Shown here: positions 46,100-53,865 of the stretch, piece by piece | Position numbering within the stretch: the stretch's first letter is position 1 | Layout: each line of letters starts with the position of its first letter | Assembly: GCA_040756515.1 (NCBI GenBank) | Contig: JBFLYW010000016.1 | Span: 15,718 to 79,717, forward strand | Direction: 5' to 3' | Length of the DNA: 64,000 nt | Source: DSXH01 sp020724325 | GTDB lineage: Bacteria; Bacteroidota; Ignavibacteria; Ignavibacteriales; Melioribacteraceae | Position numbers and translations under genes: made by a program | Notes under the pieces: generated by a model | What the model saw: the letters and a program-made list of their open reading frames with translations, nothing else | The model's database searches: none | Told to the model about the DNA's origin: nothing

Positions 46100-46792
46100 A
46101 TGCAAAAAAATATTTCTCTCAAAATGTTGGCGTCCTTATTAATTTTAGGAGCATGGGGCTGTAGCCAAACTAACGAGGTTGAGCCTGTAAAACCGGTCAA
46201 CTTCGACTCACCTCAATTCATTATTATAGATAATAACGATCTTCTTAACGGAATTGAAGATGCTACATTAGATTCGGACTTAAAATTGAGTTCATCTCTA
46301 TTCAACTTTGGAATACTATCACTTACTAATAGTCTTAGTGCAAACGACCCGAAGATGCGCGGAATACCTTGGCTGGAAAATTTTGATTTCTCAAAACAGC
46401 TCGGCTTAATCTTCCGCAAATTAAATCTTACCGAAACACAGATAACCGATATTCGTGCTTTAATGAAAACTTATCATGAATCGCTAAAACCATTGCTGAA
46501 AGAATTTCAGGACGCTAATAAAGAAATTGTGAAAGCGGCTAATGAAAAGCGTAAATTAATTATGGATGATTTGAAGAATAATAAAATTACGCGTCAGGAA
46601 GCAAATGAAGCAATCAAAAAACTGAATCTTGAGACGCGCCAAAAGATAAAAGATAACCCTGAATCAGAAAGAATTAGAGATTTAATCTGCATGTTGAATA
46701 AAAAATTGCTGGAAGATATTAAAGCTTTATTAACCGCGGATCAAATTGTGAAATGGGACTTAATGATAAAGAGAATTCAATTGCCGTGCTGA
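46100..46792 (+). CDS. Spy/CpxP-like lipoprotein
   Basis: 230 residues from the ATG at 46100, which has GGAGG just upstream. A lipoprotein signal with lipobox LGAWGC places the acylated Cys at about residue 21. Residues 100-230 are all helical and contain two LTxxQ-type motifs (LNLTETQITDIRALM and LLTADQIVKWDLM), as in Spy/CpxP periplasmic chaperones or stress sensors. The function is inferred from these motifs only. Confidence 0.75.
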   Translation: MQKNISLKMLASLLILGAWGCSQTNEVEPVKPVNFDSPQFIIIDNNDLLNGIEDATLDSDLKLSSSLFNFGILSLTNSLSANDPKMRGIPWLENFDFSKQLGLIFRKLNLTETQITDIRALMKTYHESLKPLLKEFQDANKEIVKAANEKRKLIMDDLKNNKITRQEANEAIKKLNLETRQKIKDNPESERIRDLICMLNKKLLEDIKALLTADQIVKWDLMIKRIQLPC

Positions 46793-46811
46793 GTTAAAAT
46801 GAAAATTTTAT

Positions 46812-46920
46812 GATGTTGTCTCAGAAGTAAATCTTTTTAAAGAATAGCACACAGATTAACACGGATTTAAACAGATTACCGCTGATTTAAAAATTGAATA
46901 ATTACTTTTGAGACAACATC
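46812..46920. repeat. 109-bp inverted-repeat (MITE-like) element
   Basis: GATGTTGTCTCAGAAGTAA (46812-46830) and TTACTTTTGAGACAACATC (46902-46920) are inverted copies with one mismatch. The interior contains CACAGATTAACACGGATTTA and has no gene. The right end lies 5 bp from the rtcB stop codon. A second, inverted and diverged copy is at about 20127-20234. Confidence 0.75.
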
Positions 46921-46925
46921 TTTTA

Positions 46926-48380
46926 TTAACCTTTAATTACACCAACCGGTTTTAACTTTGCAACTTTAGTACTTATTCCGGCATTATGCATTACATCAAC
47001 TACATCAGAAACATCTTTATAAGCGTGGGGCATTTCTTCTGCAATTGTTTTATAACCTTTTGCGTGGATGACAATTCCTTTTTTGGTTAATTCATCAATA
47101 AGATTTTTTCCTTTTGCTTCTTTTAATGCCTGGTGCCGGCTCATAACTCTACCGGCGCCGTGACACGAACTACCGAATGTTTCCTGCATTGCTTTATCTG
47201 TTCCGATTGATACAAAGGAATACCTTCCCATATCGCCGGATATTAAAACGGGCTGACCAATAGATTTATATTTATCCGGAATTAATTTACTGTTAGGCGG
47301 GAATGCACGTGTAGCACCTTTTCTATGGACACATACTTTTTTAATTTCTCCGTCAATTAGATGTTCTTCTATCTTTGCAATGTTATGACAAACATCGTAG
47401 ATCAATCCGAAGTTAAGTTCTGCTTCAGAAATGTTGAGTGTTCGCATAAAACTTTTTTTAGCCAGACACATAATTATCTGCCGGTTATTCCATGCAAAGT
47501 TTGCTGCAGAACGCATTGCCCCAAGGTAGTTTTGTCCTTCTAAGGATTTAATCGGTGCACATGCAAGTTGTTTATCGGGTAAATTAAATCCGAACTTATT
47601 ATCTGACCGAACAAGGATTTTAAGGTAATCCTCACAGACCTGATAACCTAACCCTCTTGAACCGGTATGGATCTGAATAACAATCTGGTTTTTAAATAAT
47701 CCGATTACGCCGGCAGCTTTTTCATCAAATATTTCATCAACAATATCAATTTCCAAAAAATGATTTCCCGAGCCAAGAGTTCCCGCCTGATCCATTCCTC
47801 TTTCAATTGCTCTGCTGCTAACAGAATTTGGATCTGCGTTTTCTAATTTCCCGTTTTCTTCAGTAAGCATAAGATCATCTACAGAACCAAATCCATTATT
47901 AACTGCCCATTCGGAGCCGTTAATTAGAATTTGTTTAATCTCATGCAAATTCAATTTTTTTATTGCACCGCTTGCACCAACGCCGGTTGGAATATCAATA
48001 AATAAATTTTCGGTAAGTTTTTGTACTCTATTTTTTATGGAACTGTAGTCAAGAGAAGTTTTAGCCAGGCGAACACCGCAATTAATATCATAACCAACAC
48101 CGCCGGGGGAAATTACTCCTTCCTTAACATCTGTTGCAGCTACACCGCCAATCGGAAATCCGTAGCCCCAATGAATATCCGGCATTGCTAATGAATATTT
48201 TTGGATTCCGGGAAGATGTGCAACATTAACAACTTGTTTTACTGCTTCATCATTCTGAAATGTTTCTCTTAACATTTTTTCTGATGAATAGATTCGTCCG
48301 GCTACAAGCATTCCTCCCCTTCTTGGTATCTCCCATAAGTAGTCATTAATTTTTTCTATTTCAATTCTGTTAATATTCAT
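46926..48380 (-). CDS. rtcB: RNA-splicing ligase RtcB
   Basis: 484 residues, the usual RtcB length. The metal and guanylation site motifs are GGVGYDINCGVRLAKT, GTLGSGNHFLEI, IQIHTGSRGLGYQ and GSSCHGAGRVMSRHQA. RtcB joins RNA 2',3'-cyclic phosphate or 3'-phosphate ends to 5'-OH ends with GTP, for tRNA repair or splicing. Its activator archease is encoded 46 bp upstream on the same strand. No RtcR-type sigma-54 regulator is present in the window. Confidence 0.95.
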   Translation of the reverse strand: MNINRIEIEKINDYLWEIPRRGGMLVAGRIYSSEKMLRETFQNDEAVKQVVNVAHLPGIQKYSLAMPDIHWGYGFPIGGVAATDVKEGVISPGGVGYDINCGVRLAKTSLDYSSIKNRVQKLTENLFIDIPTGVGASGAIKKLNLHEIKQILINGSEWAVNNGFGSVDDLMLTEENGKLENADPNSVSSRAIERGMDQAGTLGSGNHFLEIDIVDEIFDEKAAGVIGLFKNQIVIQIHTGSRGLGYQVCEDYLKILVRSDNKFGFNLPDKQLACAPIKSLEGQNYLGAMRSAANFAWNNRQIIMCLAKKSFMRTLNISEAELNFGLIYDVCHNIAKIEEHLIDGEIKKVCVHRKGATRAFPPNSKLIPDKYKSIGQPVLISGDMGRYSFVSIGTDKAMQETFGSSCHGAGRVMSRHQALKEAKGKNLIDELTKKGIVIHAKGYKTIAEEMPHAYKDVSDVVDVMHNAGISTKVAKLKPVGVIKG

Positions 48381-48426
48381 TTATATACCTGCTGCAATAA
48401 GCCAAAGACAAAGAAGTACTCAAAGA

Positions 48427-48852
48427 TTAGATATCGAAAACAATCATAGTTTTAAATAGGTTACCGACCTTTTCAATTTTTACCTGATGGTAGGTAATTG
48501 CTTTTATTTCTTCTTTCATTTTGTGAATTTCGGGATGAAACGTTTGACCAAATAATTCAACCTCGAGGTGATAGCCAGAAACTATTTTGCAAATAAGCAG
48601 ATTCTGAATTGTTACAAAGACCCATTTCTTACTGTATAGTTGAAAATTCAATTCACTCAATAACTCTACTAATAGAATTTCTGGAGCAGCGGCGTTGAAA
48701 ATAAATTTTTTGGATGATTCTTTGTTGAAAGATGTAATATTCATTGCTGCTTCGCGCCATGAAAAACAAGCGGATTTAAAGAGCTCTTCCAGAGAATGTT
48801 CTTCAACCTCAACGGCAATATCTGCCGGGTGTTCAATGAATTTAAATGCCAT
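48427..48852 (-). CDS. Archease, activator of RtcB
   Basis: 141 residues, the normal length. The N-terminus FKFIEHPADIAVEVEEHSLE matches the archease start (HTADV-type metal site with Asp), and the C-terminal IKAITYHQVKIEK carries the second conserved acidic/His cluster partners. Archease speeds RtcB guanylation and allows multiple turnovers. The start is fixed by the conserved N-terminus, even though the bases directly before the ATG form a hairpin with a T-run and give no ribosome binding site. Confidence 0.9.
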   Translation of the reverse strand: MAFKFIEHPADIAVEVEEHSLEELFKSACFSWREAAMNITSFNKESSKKFIFNAAAPEILLVELLSELNFQLYSKKWVFVTIQNLLICKIVSGYHLEVELFGQTFHPEIHKMKEEIKAITYHQVKIEKVGNLFKTMIVFDI

Positions 48853-48877
48853 AAAAAAATCCCGCTTTTTCGGGATT
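48853..48877 (-). terminator. Terminator-like hairpin touching the archease start codon
   Basis: Read on the minus strand, AATCCCG, a 6-base loop and CGGGATT are followed by five further T and then at once the ATG at 48852. It fits a rho-independent terminator of upstream transcription, or an attenuator that also occupies the ribosome binding region. Confidence 0.65.
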
Positions 48878-49180
48878 AATTTAATTATGTTTTTACTGGA
48901 AGGAAAGTAAATAAGAAAGACTTATGAAAAATTCGGAAGGTTCTATTCGAAAGAACGAAGCGAATGAGAAGTGTTATTTCGAGGGAACAAAGTGACCGAG
49001 AAATGTCATTCTGAGGAGCGAAGTGACCGAGAAATGTTATTCCGAAAGAGCGAAGCGACTGAGGAACGTCATTCCGAATCCCGCAAAGCGGGATGAGGAA
49101 CTACGCACAGATTCTTCACCTCACTTCGTTCGGTTCAGAATGACAGTACGCTTTTTACTCTGTCATTTCCGTGGCTTAAC

Positions 49181-49230
49181 AACCTTGAAGGTCATGAGGA
49201 ATTAAAATAAAGCTCTCGACCTTCAAGGTT
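49181..49230. repeat. Palindromic module 5 of the mosaic repeat
   Basis: AACCTTGAAGGTCA (49181-49194) pairs with CGACCTTCAAGGTT (49217-49230), 13 of 14 positions, across a 22-base loop. Confidence 0.85.
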
Positions 49231-49309
49231 TTGGTTCGACTCTTACTGTCCATCAACGACTGGATGAAATGACAGTACGCTTTCTGCTCTGTCATTTCCG
49301 TGGCTTAAC

Positions 49310-49359
49310 AACCTTGAAGGTCATGAGGAATTAAAACAAAGCTCTTGACCTTCAAGGTT
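49310..49359. repeat. Palindromic module 6 of the mosaic repeat
   Basis: AACCTTGAAGGTCA (49310-49323) pairs perfectly with TGACCTTCAAGGTT (49346-49359) across a 22-base loop; it is 129 bp from module 5. Confidence 0.9.
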
Positions 49360-49430
49360 TAGGTTCGATTCTCCCGATCCGTCAACTAAAAACAAGATCG
49401 AAATGACAAACGATATTTTTCAAAGGTCGC

Positions 49431-51587
49431 TTAGAAGTAATACAAGTATTTTATTTTAAGAACAGAAACCCTGTTACTCAACTCCATAGTTCTTGTATTG
49501 TTGAACCGGTCATGTGCTTCATTAACTGCCAAATAGATCCAACTCTTAGGCGAAAATTGATAAGAGAATAATCCTCCAATAAAAACCTGCTCTAATTTAT
49601 CTGAAGATTGAATGTATAGATTATCGATGTAAAGATAGAAATTGAGATCGTTAACAGGTGTAATAGAAATCCAAGGACGTGCATTTACAGTTATATCTTC
49701 AATATTCCCGGATGGATTTCCCTCTATCCATACTTTTAATACTGTTCCTAAACGAATAATATCCGAAGCTTTGATAGAGAAACTTGTACCAGACCACGAG
49801 TAAAATGCTAAATAGTTTCTCGAAAAATTATATGTCTTATTGTATCCGCCCCAGAAATTTGCATTCCACTTAGGGTTAATATTAAACCAGGAACTGTAGG
49901 ATAGTTCATAAGAATCGTATTTAACATTTAAGTCTTTTGATTTACCAAGTACAGCATTAAGCTCAAAGCCCCAGTTGCTTCTGAATTGCATGTTGTAACC
50001 TAATAATAATGCGTGGTCTGTGTAGCTGTCAACTTTTTCGTAGTTAATTACCGGTCCTGTATAAATTAATATTTGAGAGACCGCACCTTCTTTTGGATAC
50101 CATATAGGTCCGGTGAAGGATACAAAATTGAAAGTTCCTTTCCATGGCACATAGCCAACCTGGTTTACATCAAAATTCTCTCCAACGTATCTGCTTCTAA
50201 TACCTGTAACCCAGCTTTCACTAAAATTTATGTAGCCGGCAGAAGCAGCATAATCGCCTTCAGAATTTTTTATTGATCGTGCTAATTGATAAGACAATTG
50301 CCATGAAGGTCCTCTGAAAGCTCCGTCAATATCGAGCACGCCATATGAATTGCCGGGAGTTTGCTTGCCGACAAATAAAACCCCGATATTAGAATTGCCC
50401 ATAATCTGCTTTTTAACTCTACCGGAAATAAAAAATGCCGATGGTTCAGTAGCATTCGAGCCATCGTAATTAGTAAACTCTTTTTCAGGTGTTCTTGCAA
50501 CAAATCCTCCGTATTCCCAATCTTCAAACCTTCCAAATGCTTTTGCTCCAAAGATTATCGGCACTTCTTTTCCGTCGGGTAATTTTTTACCGATTCTTCT
50601 CGAATAAAAAAGTTCTAACGGTGTATAAAAACCAGTATTTCTCTGTTTTCCAGACGGCATAAAGATTTCATTACCCTGAATAAAGAATGGTCTTCGTTCA
50701 GAAAAGAAGGATTCGTAACGAGAAATATTGAAGTCATACGGATCAGCTTCAATCTGCGCAAAATCCGGATTTGCAGTTACCTGTAATGTTAATTGAGGTG
50801 AAGGATTGTAAAAAATATCTAATCCGGCATTTGGGTCCATCTTATACTTGTTGCTGCCAATATATGTAAGTTTTCCGAACGCAGTAGGATAGATTTCAAG
50901 ATTCAATCCTTTTACAGATGGTTTGAAATCCTCAAACAATAGTTTGCCGAATTTAGAAACGCGTTGACCTTCATTCTGCTCGTAACGGCACCAGTATTGA
51001 GCTTCCGAAATTGCCGGTATCCATCTGTCGATATCTAGACCCCAATAGTTCAGGTTGGAGTTATACTGAATTGATTTGTAAGGAACTTCAATTTCAACAA
51101 CATAACCCCAATCATAAATCTTACTGTCAGAAAACCAGATTCCATCCCAGTTATAATCTCTGTTGCGGGCATCGTCAAGTAGTCTGCAGTCCGATCTTGT
51201 ACCAGCAGCACTAACGGCAAATTTGTAGGCGGTTCGCTTATCACCGAAAGTATCGAGCATTAAAGAGACGACATCCCCCCCGAAGTCGTCCAATTTTCCT
51301 GTATTCTGCTGAATGTTTTCCAGTTCATCAAAACATACAATTAGGCAGTAAAGCGAGGTCTCTGTAGTTAAAATTTTTGCGTAAGTTTTTTTTGAAGGTT
51401 CTTTGCCATAATAAGGTGATAGCTGAAAAAAGCCGTTTATTTCCGGCGCGCTGTCCCATACTTTATCAATTATTCCGTCAATTATAATTGCTGTATCTGC
51501 TTTTTTTAGCGAAATAACTTTCTGGTCATTATTTGCTGAGATTAATGTAGAGAGAATTGATACTAGAATAAAAATCTTCTTCTTCAT
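49431..51587 (-). CDS. DUF5916-type outer-membrane protein with N-terminal CBM9-like domain
   Basis: 718 residues. A signal peptide (1-18) precedes a carbohydrate-binding family 9-like domain (about 25-220: IIDGIIDKVWDSAPEINGFF, then WNWDGIWFSDS-like YNWDGIWFSDSKI, and FAVSAAGTRSD). The remainder is the DUF5916 barrel: YTYNPSPQLTLQVTANPDFAQIEADP-type sequence around residue 255, FFSERRPFFIQGNEIF near 290, and aromatic strands to the terminal YLYYF. Family members are predicted outer-membrane proteins of unknown role in Bacteroidota and relatives. Confidence 0.85.
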   Translation of the reverse strand: MKKKIFILVSILSTLISANNDQKVISLKKADTAIIIDGIIDKVWDSAPEINGFFQLSPYYGKEPSKKTYAKILTTETSLYCLIVCFDELENIQQNTGKLDDFGGDVVSLMLDTFGDKRTAYKFAVSAAGTRSDCRLLDDARNRDYNWDGIWFSDSKIYDWGYVVEIEVPYKSIQYNSNLNYWGLDIDRWIPAISEAQYWCRYEQNEGQRVSKFGKLLFEDFKPSVKGLNLEIYPTAFGKLTYIGSNKYKMDPNAGLDIFYNPSPQLTLQVTANPDFAQIEADPYDFNISRYESFFSERRPFFIQGNEIFMPSGKQRNTGFYTPLELFYSRRIGKKLPDGKEVPIIFGAKAFGRFEDWEYGGFVARTPEKEFTNYDGSNATEPSAFFISGRVKKQIMGNSNIGVLFVGKQTPGNSYGVLDIDGAFRGPSWQLSYQLARSIKNSEGDYAASAGYINFSESWVTGIRSRYVGENFDVNQVGYVPWKGTFNFVSFTGPIWYPKEGAVSQILIYTGPVINYEKVDSYTDHALLLGYNMQFRSNWGFELNAVLGKSKDLNVKYDSYELSYSSWFNINPKWNANFWGGYNKTYNFSRNYLAFYSWSGTSFSIKASDIIRLGTVLKVWIEGNPSGNIEDITVNARPWISITPVNDLNFYLYIDNLYIQSSDKLEQVFIGGLFSYQFSPKSWIYLAVNEAHDRFNNTRTMELSNRVSVLKIKYLYYF

Positions 51588-51729
51588 AAACTTTCCATTT
51601 TCTACATTTTTTTAGACGGTATTTATTTTAAAATGGTTGCAGGAGTTTTAAAAATTTTTTTTAGGAATTAGTATGAAATTTAGAATTGCTTTTAATTATT
51701 AGTTCTAATTATTTTGTTCTGCCGCGAAG

Positions 51730-53847
51730 ATGAAACTATCTAAAATCAAAATATTGATTGAAGTTTTTATTCTGGTCATTTCCATTTCAAGTACAATTTA
51801 TTCTTTTTGTACTAATCAAGCTAACCAAACTTCAGAAGGTAAAGAAAAGACAGACCTTTACATAAAAGGAATTACGTCATTAAATATTAAAGACACTTTA
51901 AAAGCGGAAAAATATTTTAAGGAATCGATTAGAAGTTATGGTGATGCTGCATCATATTTTGAACTTGCAAAGCTCTATCTCAAAAAAAACAGTTTCCTTT
52001 CAAGAAACATTGCATACGAATATTTTAGAAAAGCAGCATTGCTTGAGCCGGATAACATAGAGTATAGATATGCATTTGCAGATTTGATGAAAGATTTTGC
52101 GCGTAATAGTGCAATAAAAGAATACAAGAAAATTATTTTGATCGATTCGAGCCGGACAGATGCATACTTGAATCTTGGCGATATGAAAGCCAGGGATTTC
52201 AAAGAGTTTAACCGTTCCGTTAGGATAGAAAGCGGAATCTATATGAGTTTACAGGAATCTGCCGGCAAAGATTTTTATGAATCGGAAAAATATTTTCTCA
52301 AAGCACTTTTACTCGATTCTTTGAACTACAGTACAATTATCAAGCTCGCATTGCTATACGAAGGAGCCGGTAAATACGAAAAAGGAATACCTTTACTAAA
52401 AAAATTGGTAAGAAATAAAAAAGATGATAAGGATGTTCACCTGTTGTTAGGTCTGTTATATTACAAGACATCTAAGATGAAAGATTCGCACGAAGAATAT
52501 AAAACGGCTTTAGGCATGATGAATAAAATAGAGCGGTTCGATTTTACAGTTAATTCCGTTTCATTTTTTCTTGGTCAACCGGAATTATTTGAATCAGTTT
52601 TTTTAAACGAAGAAAATTCAGATTTAGTAACAGAATCATTCTGGAAAGCATCTGATCCGCTGATTCTTACCGACTATAACGAAAGATTACTTGAACATTA
52701 TACGCGCGTTGCTTATTCCAATTTAAACTTTAGCGTTCCGTCGCTTGGAATTGCCGGGTGGGTAACAGACATGGGCAAAACAGTTATAAGATACGGAGAG
52801 CCGTTAAACAGAATTAGAATAAGACCGGCTTTCAATGCAGACGGAACAGTTGGAGTAAAAACAGAAGTATGGAATTATGACGGTCTAAACGTTGCATTTA
52901 CTGATCCGTTCTCAAACGGTAACTATCAATTTGTATGGCCGGCTTCGGATAGGGATAAACTCCGTCCGCAAGTAACTGGAAATTATGTGGATTATATGGA
53001 TAACCTTTTTCGAAATAGTCCATCCTATTACAAACCAAAGTATGAAGGACCGGCTGTTGATGTTCCATACTTAATTGCCCAGTTTAAGAGCGATAAGAGA
53101 AATCATACTGACCTTTATATAAATTATTTGCCGCCACATGATGAGAATCTGAAATCAGATTCGATTAATTACAAAGTTGGAATATTCTTTATTGATAAGG
53201 AACTATCAGAAAAGTATAGAAAAACCGGTAACGTTTGTATAAGCCGAGAAAATAAATTTGTGCATGTAATTACTGTTACAATTCAACCTGATTCGGGTTC
53301 GCTGGCATTCGAATTAATACGAGAGTTAGATAAAGGAACATTTTCCTCGCACAGGATTTTTACAATTAAAAAATTCAGCAATAACTTGTTTGATATCAGC
53401 GATCTGTTAATTGCAAATGATGTTTCGAACGAAGAAAAGGCAGAGTCTTATTTCAAAAGAAACGATCTTAATATAAAACCCTACGTTGAATATGAATTCA
53501 AAAAAACGGATCCCATTTTTCTTTATTACGAAATTTATAATCTTGAAAAGGATAATGATGGTCTTACAAATTTTGAACAGAGCTTAATTATTACTGAAAA
53601 TAAGGATGAACAAAAATCCGGCATTTCAAAACTATTTTCTTCTATTACTAATTTTTTAGGATTCTCAAGCGAGCAGAAAATTACTCTTAAATCTAATTAT
53701 AAAACGCTTGATACAAGTCCGCAAATCTATTTTCAACTGGATTTGAATAATTTTGAACCGGGGGAATATCAAATAAAGATAAATATTAAAGACAACTTGA
53801 GCGGGCATGAAAAGGAGATAGAGAAAAAAATTACATGGCAGAAATAA
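51730..53847 (+). CDS. TPR protein with GWxTD domain, exported
   Basis: 705 residues. A signal or anchor segment (about 8-26) is followed by TPR-like helical pairs (about 35-260; AKLYLKKNSFLSRNIAYEYF, AYLNLGDMKARDFKEF, HLLLGLLYYKTSKMKD). A GWxTD domain lies around 295-390, with FWKASDPLILTDYNERLLEH and GWVTDMGKTVIRYGEP. The C-terminal 250 residues are beta-rich. GWxTD proteins are frequent in Ignavibacteria, Acidobacteria and relatives and have no established function. Confidence 0.87.
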   Translation: MKLSKIKILIEVFILVISISSTIYSFCTNQANQTSEGKEKTDLYIKGITSLNIKDTLKAEKYFKESIRSYGDAASYFELAKLYLKKNSFLSRNIAYEYFRKAALLEPDNIEYRYAFADLMKDFARNSAIKEYKKIILIDSSRTDAYLNLGDMKARDFKEFNRSVRIESGIYMSLQESAGKDFYESEKYFLKALLLDSLNYSTIIKLALLYEGAGKYEKGIPLLKKLVRNKKDDKDVHLLLGLLYYKTSKMKDSHEEYKTALGMMNKIERFDFTVNSVSFFLGQPELFESVFLNEENSDLVTESFWKASDPLILTDYNERLLEHYTRVAYSNLNFSVPSLGIAGWVTDMGKTVIRYGEPLNRIRIRPAFNADGTVGVKTEVWNYDGLNVAFTDPFSNGNYQFVWPASDRDKLRPQVTGNYVDYMDNLFRNSPSYYKPKYEGPAVDVPYLIAQFKSDKRNHTDLYINYLPPHDENLKSDSINYKVGIFFIDKELSEKYRKTGNVCISRENKFVHVITVTIQPDSGSLAFELIRELDKGTFSSHRIFTIKKFSNNLFDISDLLIANDVSNEEKAESYFKRNDLNIKPYVEYEFKKTDPIFLYYEIYNLEKDNDGLTNFEQSLIITENKDEQKSGISKLFSSITNFLGFSSEQKITLKSNYKTLDTSPQIYFQLDLNNFEPGEYQIKINIKDNLSGHEKEIEKKITWQK

Positions 53848-53865
53848 GTTGCTCTATTTTTACAT

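Larger units (their letters stand above)
48930..49428. repeat. Mosaic intergenic repeat element, copy E
   Basis: It fills nearly all of the 578-bp gap 48853-49430. The left part is made of CGAAGGAACGAAGTGACCGAG-like words; the right part is a tandem pair of a 129-bp unit (starting TGACAGTACGC at 49141 and 49270), each with one palindromic module. The end (CGATATTTTTCAAAGG) resembles the right borders of copies A and B. Confidence 0.85.

Noticed and set aside
46100..46792. Alternative idea that the lipoprotein is an inhibitor of the nearby RtcB
   Set aside because: It has a lipoprotein signal and is encoded on the opposite strand; there is no evidence for a link.
49023..49205. Open frames inside repeat copy E and the other mosaic repeats
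   Set aside because: They are translations of repeat words, without ribosome binding sites or protein-like composition.
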